Below, in pieces: positions 27,427 to 35,117 of a stretch of DNA of 64,000 bases; the stretch's first letter is position 1; the number at the start of each line of letters is the position of its first letter. The notes under the pieces are model-generated. The model was not told the DNA's origin. It ran no database searches and saw only the letters and a program-made list of their open reading frames with translations. The stretch comes from Enterobacter cancerogenus (GTDB lineage: Bacteria; Pseudomonadota; Gammaproteobacteria; Enterobacterales; Enterobacteriaceae). The stretch covers positions 62,001 through 126,000 of the forward strand of contig JRUP01000022.1 in the NCBI GenBank assembly GCA_000773965.1, in the 5' to 3' direction. The position numbers were made by a program, and so were the translations under genes.

Positions 27427-28941
27427 ATGCAGGGCACCAGAATTCGACTTTTGGTTGGCGGATTAATCCTTGCGGCATCCGGCTTTGGCGCGCACGCCGA
27501 GACACTCCAGCCCGATCCCGCGTGGCAGGAAGGCAAACTGGACAATGGTTTTAGCTGGCAGTTACTCACCACGCCACAACGTCCAAGCGATCGTATTGAA
27601 TTACGTCTGATTGTTAACACCGGTTCACTGGTGGAGAGCGCTCAGCAAACCGGTTTCAGCCATCTGATACCGCGTCTGGCAATGGTGCACAACACCGCGC
27701 TGGATACCAATCAACAGCGTGCACTGTGGCAGCAAGCCATGGATCCGCAACGCCCGTTGCCGCCAGCGATCTCATCGTACGATTACACCCAATACAACCT
27801 GAGCTTGCCCAACAACCGCCCGGAGCTGCTGAAAGAAGCGCTGAACTGGCTGGCGGCGACCGCAGGGAAAATGACCATTAATGAGCAGGTGGTTTCGACC
27901 GCGCTGACCGCGACCGATCCCATCGCCACCTGGCCGCCAAATACCCAGGATGTCTGGTGGCGCTATCGCCTGAAGGGTTCAGCGATGCTGGCTCACGATC
28001 CGGGCGAGCAGCCGCGCGCGCCGGTGGATATTGCACAGCTCAACAGCTTCTATCAGCAGTGGTACACGCCGGATGGCATGACCCTGTATGTGGTGGGCAA
28101 CGTTGATAGCCGCAGCATGGCAGAACAAATTAACAAAACCTTCTCCGCGCTGAAGGGTAAACGCGTGGCGCCGGCAGCGCTGCCGACGCTCTCTCCTTTG
28201 CCGCATCAGCCCGTCAACCTGGTGAATGGCGGGATGAATCAGGATCGCCTTTCACTGGTGTGGGATACGCCGTGGCAGCCGATTCGCGACTCGCAGAACT
28301 TGCAGCACTATTGGCAGAGTGATTTGGCGCGTGAAGCGCTGTTCTGGCATGTGCAACGCGCGCTGGCGGACAGCAAAGCACAGAGCGTGCAGGTGGGCTT
28401 TGATTGCCGCGTGCTTTACCAGCGTGCGCAGTGTTCCATCAACATGGACAGCCCGAACGCATCGCTGGCGCAGAACATGAACCAGGTGGCGAAAGAACTG
28501 GCGGCAGTACGTGATAAAGGGTTACCGCAGGATGAGTTTGATGCGCTGATGGCGCAGAAGCTGCTGGAACTGAATAAGCTGTTCGCCACCTATGCGCGCA
28601 CAGATACCGATATCTTGATGGGGCAGCGTCTGCGCTCGCAGCAGAATGCGGTGGTGGATATCGCGCCGGAGCAGTATCAAAAGCTGCGTCAGGCGTTTCT
28701 CAGTGGGTTGACGCGGGACCAGCTGAATCAGGAATTGCGCCAGCAGCTGACGCAGGAACTGACGATGGTGCTGATTCAACCACAAGGTGAAGCTGAGACC
28801 AACGTGAAGATGCTGCAGGACGGCTGGGATAAAGTGATGAAGGTGCCGGATGCGCCTGCTGCACCGGCGGCTTCAGATGAAGCTAAACCGGAAAGTAACG
28901 GCAGCGCGAGCGCGACCGACCCAGCTCAACCCTCGTCATGA
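27427..28941 (+). CDS. yhjJ: YhjJ, catalytically degenerate M16-family peptidase-like protein
   Basis: Periplasmic protein of 504 residues with a signal peptide (about 1-24, ends GAHA) and the two-lobed M16 (pitrilysin-like) fold. The usual zinc motif HxxEH near the N-terminus is replaced by SHLIPRLAM. The same is true of E. coli YhjJ, so it is probably not a zinc protease. The stretches TTPQRPSDR, YNLSLPNNR, WDTPWQPIR and ADTDILMGQR (here RTDTDILMGQR) match E. coli closely. The C-terminus is Ala/Pro/Ser-rich. An imperfect inverted repeat CGGTCAC/GTGACCG lies at 27360-27380, upstream of the start. The role is unknown. Confidence 0.9.
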   Translation: MQGTRIRLLVGGLILAASGFGAHAETLQPDPAWQEGKLDNGFSWQLLTTPQRPSDRIELRLIVNTGSLVESAQQTGFSHLIPRLAMVHNTALDTNQQRALWQQAMDPQRPLPPAISSYDYTQYNLSLPNNRPELLKEALNWLAATAGKMTINEQVVSTALTATDPIATWPPNTQDVWWRYRLKGSAMLAHDPGEQPRAPVDIAQLNSFYQQWYTPDGMTLYVVGNVDSRSMAEQINKTFSALKGKRVAPAALPTLSPLPHQPVNLVNGGMNQDRLSLVWDTPWQPIRDSQNLQHYWQSDLAREALFWHVQRALADSKAQSVQVGFDCRVLYQRAQCSINMDSPNASLAQNMNQVAKELAAVRDKGLPQDEFDALMAQKLLELNKLFATYARTDTDILMGQRLRSQQNAVVDIAPEQYQKLRQAFLSGLTRDQLNQELRQQLTQELTMVLIQPQGEAETNVKMLQDGWDKVMKVPDAPAAPAASDEAKPESNGSASATDPAQPSS

Positions 28942-29025
28942 CGCAGGATTTATCATTCATGGCCGAGTCATCAAGTCTTATGATTCATGGCATATGAGAT
29001 CGCCAAAATAATTTGAGTAGCAGCG

Positions 29026-29049
29026 CAAAAGCGCCTTGAGGCGCTTTTG
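29026..29049 (+). terminator. Hairpin terminator downstream of yhjJ
   Basis: CAAAAGCGCC and GGCGCTTTTG pair around a TTGA loop, a symmetrical A/T-flanked stem able to act in both directions. It serves yhjJ and possibly the convergent esterase gene. Confidence 0.7.
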
Positions 29050-29095
29050 AACATCGCATCCATGCAGCCACGTCGCTGCGTTTCAGGGCATGAAT

Positions 29096-29223
29096 TATCC
29101 CTGAAATAATTTGAGCCGCAGTAAGGCGGCAAGAATGTTCATCCCCAGTCACTGACTTAAGCCAGTGACTGGGGTGACTGCGTGCAGCCAGCGCCGCTGC
29201 GGTTCAAATTATGAAGGGGATTA
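29096..29223. repeat. ERIC-like element, diverged, overlapping the esterase stop codon
   Basis: It aligns with the reverse complement of the 23497-23623 element: TATCCCTGAAATAATTTGAG, AAGGCGGCAAGAATG, CATCCCCAGTCACTGACTT, CAGTGACTGGGGTGA and a terminal GGGGATTA. Its right end includes the TAA stop (29221-29223) of the neighbouring minus-strand gene. A related AAATAATTTGAG fragment occurs near 29005. Confidence 0.75.
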
Positions 29224-30093
29224 TGTCTTAGCGCGGAGCCATTCGGTGACCAGCATCGGCCAACTGGCGAGGGGCAGATCCGCGACGCCGCGAATGCCAA
29301 ATCCATGGCCGCCTTTCTGATAAAAGTGAATTTCCACCGGCACCTTGTGCTCACGCAGGGCGCTGAAAAACACCATGCTGTTGTTTACCGAAACCGCGTC
29401 ATCATCGCTAGCGTGAATCAGCAGCGTGGGCGGTGTCTGCGCATGTACGCGCGTTTCCATGGAATACGCATCAATCAACCTCTGATCCGGCCATGCGCCG
29501 AGCAGGCGAGTGCGCGAGCTTTCGTGTGCCAGACCGTCGCGCATGCTGATCACCGGGTAGAGTAGCACCATGGCATCTGGACGTGGCGAGAAGCTGTCGG
29601 CCTGATCCTGCACTGGATAAATTTTCTCACCAAAGCGCGTCCCCAGGCTGGCAGCCACGTGCCCACCCGCGGAGAAGCCCATCATCACAATGTATTTACC
29701 GTTCATGCCGCGCTGCGCACGATCGCGCAACACGCGCACCGCACGTTGTGCATCGGCCAGTGGGGCATCGGGACCTTCGTGATGGCCATCGTAGGGCAGG
29801 CGATAAGTCATCACTGCCAGCGTATACCCCATCGATGTGAAGAACGTGGCGAGAGCACTGCCTTCACGGTCAATCAGCACTCGCTGATAGCCGCCGCCGG
29901 GCGCCACCAGCAGCGTAATGCCGTTGGAGGTTTCCGGGTGCCAGATTGCCATTTCAGGGCAACGCACGCCGGTCGCGGCGCGGTCATAGGGTTCGTACTC
30001 TTTGGCGAGATCGACGATTTGCGGTTGAGCGCGCGAATCACTCGCGCCTGGCGCATCACCGTGTGGCCAGATATTAATGATTTCTGTGTGCAT
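29221..30093 (-). CDS. Alpha/beta-hydrolase, acetyl(xylan) esterase-like
   Basis: A 290-residue serine esterase of the BD-FAE/acetylesterase group (COG0657-like). The oxyanion-hole motif APGGGYQ is at 64-70, the nucleophile elbow GFSAGGH has Ser141, and the acid is in HASDDDAVSV (about 230-232). The catalytic His is His263 in GGHGFG. There is no signal peptide, so it is probably cytosolic, perhaps deacetylating imported plant-polysaccharide fragments. Relatives in soft-rot Erwinia include pectin acetylesterases; the substrate here is inferred only. An AGGAC ribosome-binding site precedes the ATG. It sits between yhjJ and kdgK, which are adjacent in E. coli, so it is an insertion in that synteny. 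Confidence 0.8.
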   Translation of the reverse strand: MHTEIINIWPHGDAPGASDSRAQPQIVDLAKEYEPYDRAATGVRCPEMAIWHPETSNGITLLVAPGGGYQRVLIDREGSALATFFTSMGYTLAVMTYRLPYDGHHEGPDAPLADAQRAVRVLRDRAQRGMNGKYIVMMGFSAGGHVAASLGTRFGEKIYPVQDQADSFSPRPDAMVLLYPVISMRDGLAHESSRTRLLGAWPDQRLIDAYSMETRVHAQTPPTLLIHASDDDAVSVNNSMVFFSALREHKVPVEIHFYQKGGHGFGIRGVADLPLASWPMLVTEWLRAKT

Positions 30094-30526
30094 AAATCAG
30101 TCCTGAGCGAGTCGTGTTGTCATTATTTTGTTCGCGGCCGGATTAACAGCGTCCTGCTGTTGTTGATTAAAACATGGTCTGTTTTCGCGCTGGCGTCCAG
30201 CCGAAAACCCACCATTTCTGCAGTTTCGGACTATGCCTGGCGGCCCGATTTCTGTCCGTAATCTATTGAATTTAAATTGATATGGTAAGGGTTGCTAAAC
30301 TGGCGTAGGCGGATATGAGCCAAAGATGGATCGCTGGCGAGGTTAGTTAAAATTCACAGTGTAATCTCGGGATTTAAGGCAAATTATCCTGTGCGTTGTG
30401 TAAGTCGTGATTATCAAATCAACAGCGGCAAAGTGAACGATTGGCACCATGTATCGTGCCAACGGATATCCAGCGGCGCCAGGCGTCGTGCCTGAAATAG
30501 CGCCGTTGGGAAATGCTGAAAGAGGG
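30094..30526. other. 433-bp intergenic region between kdgK and the esterase gene
   Basis: No gene was recognised. Near the kdgK end is a nested hairpin at 30474-30505: CGGCGC and GCGCCG enclose CAGGC-gtcgt-GCCTG. It is a probable 3'-end structure for kdgK, but without a T-run. TTGGCAC/GTGCCAA form a second small stem at 30441-30462. AAAACA-N5-TGTTTT lies at 30169-30185, upstream of the esterase gene, and could be an operator. Confidence 0.5.
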
Positions 30527-31459
30527 TTACTGCGGCATAGCGCTTACAGGGATAATGGCACCACGATGCTGGATCACCGTGCTGGCGGTGAGATGTCCGC
30601 GCGCGGCCGCATCTTCTGCCCTCCCCCCGGCTAAACGCACGGCCAAATAACCGGCGCTGAAAGAGTCGCCGGCGGCAGTGGTATCGATCACCTTCTCTTT
30701 AGCCAGCTTGATGGCGGGCACTTCACGCAGCGGCTCATCGCCTATCGCTACTAAACAGGAATCGGCACCGCGTTTGATAGCAATTTCCTGCACACCGGCT
30801 TCGCGCGTGCGTGCAATCACTGCGTCCAGCGGCTGTTCACCCCACAGCAGGTGCTCATCATCCAGCGTCAGGAAGGCGATATCGGTGTGATGCAGCATCT
30901 CGGCATAAGCCTGTTGCGCGCTAGATTTGTCTGCCCACAGACGTGGACGGTAATTGTTATCGAAAATGACCTTGCCACCGTTTTGGCGACAGGCGCTGAG
31001 CAGTGCCATCAGTTTCTCTCGGCTGGTGGCCGGCAGAATCGCCAGGCTTATACCGCTGAGATAGAGGTAATCGTAGTGGGCCAACTGGGCGCAAATCGCG
31101 TCAGACTCTGGGCCATCCAGCCAGAAGCGCGCAGCGGCATCATTGCGCCAATACCAGAAGGTGCGCTCGCCGTGTTCGTCGGTTTCAATGAAGTAGAGGC
31201 CCGGCATTTTATTGTCGAGGCGCTGAATGAGCTGGGTGTGCACCTGCTCCTGCTGCCAGGCAGCGATCATCTGGTCACTGAAACTGTCGGTGCCCAGCGC
31301 GGTGACATAGTCCACCCGCAGCTGCTGGCTATCTGACTGGCGTGCCAGATAAACCGCCGTGTTTAGCGTGTCGCCGCCAAAGCCACGTTTGATGTTCTCA
31401 CCTTTTTCGGACAGCTCAATCATGCATTCGCCAATGATGGCAATGTTCTTCTGCGTCAT
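30527..31459 (-). CDS. kdgK: 2-keto-3-deoxygluconate kinase KdgK
   Basis: PfkB-family sugar kinase that phosphorylates 2-keto-3-deoxygluconate, the product of pectin/uronate breakdown, to KDPG. The ATG at 31459 gives 310 residues starting MTQKNIAIIGECMIEL, matching E. coli; the open frame extends further upstream without conservation. Signatures: RGFGGDTLNTAVYLAR (substrate site), ERTFWYWRNDAAARFW, FDNNYRPRLW, and the C-terminal PfkB motif DTTAAGDSFSAGYL with the catalytic Asp. A KdgR-like palindrome lies about 70 bp upstream. The gene is oriented opposite to pdeH, from which it diverges. Confidence 0.95.
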   Translation of the reverse strand: MTQKNIAIIGECMIELSEKGENIKRGFGGDTLNTAVYLARQSDSQQLRVDYVTALGTDSFSDQMIAAWQQEQVHTQLIQRLDNKMPGLYFIETDEHGERTFWYWRNDAAARFWLDGPESDAICAQLAHYDYLYLSGISLAILPATSREKLMALLSACRQNGGKVIFDNNYRPRLWADKSSAQQAYAEMLHHTDIAFLTLDDEHLLWGEQPLDAVIARTREAGVQEIAIKRGADSCLVAIGDEPLREVPAIKLAKEKVIDTTAAGDSFSAGYLAVRLAGGRAEDAAARGHLTASTVIQHRGAIIPVSAMPQ

Positions 31460-31525
31460 GGTCTTCGGCCTGTAGTGAATTCTGCCCTCGAGTCTCGCGT
31501 CTGGTATGGCAGCTGTCAATGGTTT

Positions 31526-31542
31526 TTAAAACGATGTTTTAA
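31526..31542. promoter_or_regulatory. KdgR-like operator upstream of kdgK
   Basis: TTAAAACGATGTTTTAA is a perfect inverted repeat with a 3-nt centre. It fits the AAAC-N3-GTTT core of the KdgR binding site known from Dickeya/Pectobacterium and E. coli. It is 67-83 bp before the kdgK start, a usual place for this repressor of pectin/uronate genes. Confidence 0.65.
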
Positions 31543-31665
31543 TTTAACTTAAGGTGCCTGCACCCACTTTCCACGGCGATTTAACGGACAAAGCGCCGCT
31601 TGTTTTGCCGATTAAGCCTGAAACGCGCTGATACACTCAACTGCTCGTGAGGTGGCTGAGACCAA

Positions 31666-31692
31666 TAAAGTTATCGTGTTACTCGCCGATAC
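31666..31692 (+). promoter_or_regulatory. Sigma-28 (FliA) flagellar class 3 promoter of pdeH
   Basis: TAAAGTTA at 31666-31673, exactly 11 nt, then GCCGATAC at 31685-31692. The sigma-28 consensus is TAAAGTTT-N11-GCCGATAA, so 14 of 16 positions match with the exact spacing. The promoter is 52 bp upstream of the pdeH ATG. E. coli yhjH is also FliA-dependent. Confidence 0.92.
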
Positions 31693-31743
31693 TTGCCGCT
31701 GAGAAACAATTTGCAGGCACCCACCACCTACCAGGAAAAAACC

Positions 31744-32517
31744 ATGGTGATGAACAATTTAAGTCATCGGCTGCCTATTTCAATTGAACTGGAGCAACAA
31801 CAGGAAACGCGTTTCTTCTGGCAGCAGTGCCAACGATTCTATACTTTCCAGCCGATTTACCAGGTCTCCGGCCGTTTACTGGCTATTGAATTACTGACTG
31901 CGGTGACACACCCCTCCGCACCAGAGAAAAGGTTGTCGCCCGAAACCTATTTTGATGCGCTGACTATCGCGCAGCGCCTTGATGTCGTCGAGGAACAGCT
32001 TGAGCTGTTATTACAGTGGTCACACTTTTTCAGTCAGCGTCAGCTGGTGGCCTCGGTGAATATTGATGGTCCGACGCTGTTAGCCATTGAGCAGCATGAG
32101 GATATCCGCCAGTTGATTACGCAACTCCCCTGGGTGCGATTTGAACTCACGGAGCACCATGCATTGCCGCAGGAAGAGATGGTGGCGAAGATGCCTGAAC
32201 TGGGCCCGCTGTGGCTCGATGACTTTGGATCAGGCATGGCAAACTTCTCTGCGCTGACTGAGCTGCGCTATGACTACATTAAACTGTCGCGCGAGTTGTT
32301 CATGCTGCTGCGCTCTACCGATGAAGGCCGCTCGCTGTTCTCCATGCTGCTGGCGTTGATCAATCGCTATTGCAACGGCGTTATTGTTGAAGGCGTGGAG
32401 ACCGAAGAGGAGTGGCAGCAGGTACGCAATTCACCTGCAATGGCGGCACAAGGCTATTTCTTCTCGCGGCCTGTTCCCTTCAGCACGCTGGAATCCCTGG
32501 CGCTCGAGCTTCCCTGA
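31744..32517 (+). CDS. pdeH: PdeH (YhjH) c-di-GMP phosphodiesterase
   Basis: Stand-alone EAL-domain phosphodiesterase that keeps c-di-GMP low in motile cells, preventing YcgR braking and cellulose synthesis. The ATG at 31744 has an AGGA box 8 nt upstream and gives 257 residues; the frame is open further upstream. EAL-domain residues: the signature reads IELLT in place of EAL (as in E. coli), then SVNIDGPTL, FELTEH, WLDDFGSGMANF, YIKLSRE and VIVEGVETEEEW. It is transcribed from a sigma-28 promoter, so it belongs to the flagellar regulon, and it lies upstream of yhjG on the same strand. Confidence 0.95.
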   Translation: MVMNNLSHRLPISIELEQQQETRFFWQQCQRFYTFQPIYQVSGRLLAIELLTAVTHPSAPEKRLSPETYFDALTIAQRLDVVEEQLELLLQWSHFFSQRQLVASVNIDGPTLLAIEQHEDIRQLITQLPWVRFELTEHHALPQEEMVAKMPELGPLWLDDFGSGMANFSALTELRYDYIKLSRELFMLLRSTDEGRSLFSMLLALINRYCNGVIVEGVETEEEWQQVRNSPAMAAQGYFFSRPVPFSTLESLALELP

Positions 32518-32527
32518 TCCCGATCCG

Positions 32528-32559
32528 CAACGTCTCGACTACAGTTATGTGAGACGTTG
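32528..32559 (+). other. Hairpin between pdeH and yhjG
   Basis: CAACGTCTC (32528-32536) and GAGACGTTG (32551-32559) form a 9-bp stem with a 14-nt loop, ending 6 nt before the yhjG ribosome-binding site AAGGAGGA. There is no T-run, so it is more likely an mRNA processing or translation-control structure than a terminator. Confidence 0.5.
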
Positions 32560-32578
32560 AGGGCAAGGAGGAAGCAGA

Positions 32579-34639
32579 ATGTCACGTACGGGAAAAGTCC
32601 TGAGTTGGGTTTTCGGGATTTTATTGTTGTTGGTTGTGGTGGTGGTGGTGATTATCGCCACGTTTGACTGGAACCGCCTGAAGCCAACCATCAACCAAAA
32701 AGTCTCCACTGAGTTAAACCGGCCTTTCGCCATTCGTGGTGATCTGGGTGTTGCCTGGGTGCGCAATCGCGAAGAACCCGGTTGGCGCAGTTGGGTGCCG
32801 TGGCCGCAGGTGCATGCTGATGACATTATGCTGGGCAATCCGCCGAATATTCCCGATGTCACCATGGTGCATTTGCAGCGCGTTGAAGCCACGCTTGCGC
32901 CTCTGGCGCTCCTGCATAAACAGGTTTATCTGCCGTGGATTAAAATGCAGCAGCCCGATGCGCGGCTGGTGCAGACGGCGGATAAAAAGAATAACTGGAC
33001 CTTCAACTTAGCCAGCAGCGAGAACAGCGATGCTAATGCGCCGCCTTCTGCCTGGTCTTTCCGCCTCGATAATATCCTGTTCGATAAAGGCCAGATTCGT
33101 TATCGCGATGCCATCAATAAAGCCGATGTGACCGTCACCCTCAATCCACTGGGCAAACCGGTGCCTTATGCGCAGGTAGCGGGCGGTAACGACCAGCAGA
33201 AAGGCGCGGGCGATTTTGTCTTTGGCTGGCAGGCGGATGGGACATACAACAATCAGAAATTGACTGGCGACGGCAAGATCGGCGGCATGCTCTCGTTGCG
33301 CAGCAAAACCACGCCGTTCCCACTGCAGGTGGATGTGCGTAACGGCACCACGCGCGTGCGCGTTGACGGGACGTTGCAGGATCCTTTAAACCTCGGCGGG
33401 CTGGATGTGCGTCTGCGTTTTGCTGGCGATACGCTGGCGAATCTGTACGGTTTAACCGGCGTGCTGCTGCCTGATACGCCGCCGTACGAAACTGACGGCC
33501 ATCTGATCGCGCGCTTCAATGAAGAGAAAGGGCCGCTGTTCCGTTACGAAAACTTCAATGGGCATATTGGCGATAGCGATATTCACGGCTCGCTGGCTTA
33601 TCACCAGGTGAAACCGCGTCCAACGTTGACCGGAGAATTAACCTCGAACCAGTTGCGCATGGCGGATTTAGGCCCGCTGATTGGCGTGAATTCGGGCAAG
33701 GGCAGTGAGAAAACCCAGCAGGCTAAAGCCCAGCGTGGTGACGCTTCGACTCAACCAGCTGATCGCGTGCTGCCACATGACAAGTTTGATACCAAAAGCT
33801 GGGACGTGATGGATGCGGATGTGAAATTCAGCGGTAAACGTATCGAACACAGCAGCAAACTGCCGCTCAGCGATCTTTATACCCATCTTCAGTTGAAAAA
33901 CGGCGACCTGCTGCTCGATCCGCTGCGCTTCGGCATGGCGGGCGGTAGTATCAACTCCACCATTCATCTGGAAGGGGATAAAAGCCCGATGCGCGGTCGC
34001 GCGGATTTGCATGCGCGTAAGCTGCAACTGCGTCAGCTGTTCCCGAATGTCACGGCGATGCAGCGTAGCCTGGGTCAGTTAAACGGCGATGCCAGCCTGA
34101 GCGGTACCGGCAACTCGGTAGCGGATATTCTGGGGACCAGCAACGGCGAGCTGAAACTGCTGATGAATGATGGATTGATTAGCCGCAGTCTGATGGAAAT
34201 TGCCGGCCTGAATGTCGGTAACTATGTGGTCGGCAAACTGTTTGGCGATGATGAGGTGCGCATCAACTGTGCCGCCACCGATCTCAATATCCGTCAGGGT
34301 CTCGCCACGCCGAAAGTGTTTGTGCTGGATACGGAGAATGCGGTGATTAATGTCACCGGCAACGTTAACTTTGCCAATGAAAGGCTGGACTTATCCATTA
34401 ATCCAGAGAGCAAAGGCATTCGTATCATCACCTTGCGATCGCCACTGTATGTGCGTGGCACCTTCAAAAATCCGGATGCGGGAGTGAAAGCCGGGCCGCT
34501 GATCGCACGTGGCGCTGCTGCGGTGGCGCTGGGCGCAGTGGTGGCGCCGGCCGCCGCACTGCTGGCACTGATTTCACCCAGTGATACAGATGCCAACCAG
34601 TGCAGCAACGTGTTGCAGCAGATGAAAAGTAAAAAGTGA
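32579..34639 (+). CDS. yhjG: YhjG, AsmA-family membrane protein
   Basis: A 686-residue member of the AsmA-like group, the same length as E. coli YhjG. An N-terminal membrane helix (about 8-28) is followed by the conserved ATFDWNRLKPTINQKVSTEL stretch and a long beta-rich periplasmic part typical of proteins proposed to move lipids between membranes. The C-terminal ESKGIRIITLRSPLYVRGTF and GVKAGPLIARGAAAV blocks are characteristic. The ATG at 32579 follows AAGGAGGA. Its TGA stop directly abuts the stop of the convergent ppiC, with no spacer. The function is by family only. Confidence 0.92.
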   Translation: MSRTGKVLSWVFGILLLLVVVVVVIIATFDWNRLKPTINQKVSTELNRPFAIRGDLGVAWVRNREEPGWRSWVPWPQVHADDIMLGNPPNIPDVTMVHLQRVEATLAPLALLHKQVYLPWIKMQQPDARLVQTADKKNNWTFNLASSENSDANAPPSAWSFRLDNILFDKGQIRYRDAINKADVTVTLNPLGKPVPYAQVAGGNDQQKGAGDFVFGWQADGTYNNQKLTGDGKIGGMLSLRSKTTPFPLQVDVRNGTTRVRVDGTLQDPLNLGGLDVRLRFAGDTLANLYGLTGVLLPDTPPYETDGHLIARFNEEKGPLFRYENFNGHIGDSDIHGSLAYHQVKPRPTLTGELTSNQLRMADLGPLIGVNSGKGSEKTQQAKAQRGDASTQPADRVLPHDKFDTKSWDVMDADVKFSGKRIEHSSKLPLSDLYTHLQLKNGDLLLDPLRFGMAGGSINSTIHLEGDKSPMRGRADLHARKLQLRQLFPNVTAMQRSLGQLNGDASLSGTGNSVADILGTSNGELKLLMNDGLISRSLMEIAGLNVGNYVVGKLFGDDEVRINCAATDLNIRQGLATPKVFVLDTENAVINVTGNVNFANERLDLSINPESKGIRIITLRSPLYVRGTFKNPDAGVKAGPLIARGAAAVALGAVVAPAAALLALISPSDTDANQCSNVLQQMKSKK

Positions 34640-34921
34640 TCAGTTGCGCCACAGCACTTTGATGATGTGATAACCAAAGGCGGTTTTCACCGGCCCGTAA
34701 GGTTGCAATAGCGGGCAGGAGAAGACCGCCTTATCAAAGGCGGGCACCATCTGGCCTTTACGGAATTCACCGAGGTCACCGCCGTTACGTCCTGATGGAC
34801 AGGTGGAGTGTTTTTTTGCCAGCTGCTGGAAGTTCGCGCCCTTTTCCAACTGGGCCAGCAGGGATTTGGCCTGCGCTTCATCCTTAACGAGGATGTGTAA
34901 AGCTGCCGCGGTTTTCGCCAT
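34640..34921 (-). CDS. ppiC: Peptidyl-prolyl cis-trans isomerase C (parvulin)
   Basis: Small cytosolic parvulin of 93 residues, exactly the E. coli length, starting [15 protein letters not shown]; the frame is open upstream but not conserved. Active-site parvulin residues are in [36 protein letters not shown] and FGYHIIKVL. In E. coli ppiC lies between ilvC and rep. Here it still neighbours rep, divergently, but yhjG is on its other side, so this is a rearrangement junction. Confidence 0.95.
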   Translation of the reverse strand: MAKTAAALHILVKDEAQAKSLLAQLEKGANFQQLAKKHSTCPSGRNGGDLGEFRKGQMVPAFDKAVFSCPLLQPYGPVKTAFGYHIIKVLWRN

Positions 34922-34960
34922 GTGGGTGTCTCTATATGTATGTATAATGTTCGGCGCATT

Positions 34961-35055
34961 ATATCCCCGTCCTACTTCAAATTGCAGGTGCGTTGGCTGC
35001 GTATGCTTGATACGGTGACTGATTGAGTCAGTTTCCGGGAGTCGCTCACCTGTCC
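34961..35055. repeat. Partial ERIC-like element between ppiC and rep
   Basis: It matches the left half of the 23497 element: TATATCCCCGTC, TTCAAATTGCAGGTGCGTTGGCTGCG, then diverged GTGACTGATTGAGTCAGTTTCCGGGA. The right arm is missing. It occupies most of the 196-bp divergent promoter region of ppiC and rep. Confidence 0.7.
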
Positions 35056-35117
35056 ATATTCCTGCCATGCGAAATCGTCAGGGGATCTCCTTTTCATTAG
35101 TTGAGTGATATTCCGTT

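Noticed and set aside
30169..30185. AAAACA-N5-TGTTTT upstream of the esterase gene as a KdgR box
   Set aside because: The AAAC and GTTT halves are 7 nt apart instead of 3, so it does not fit the KdgR site.
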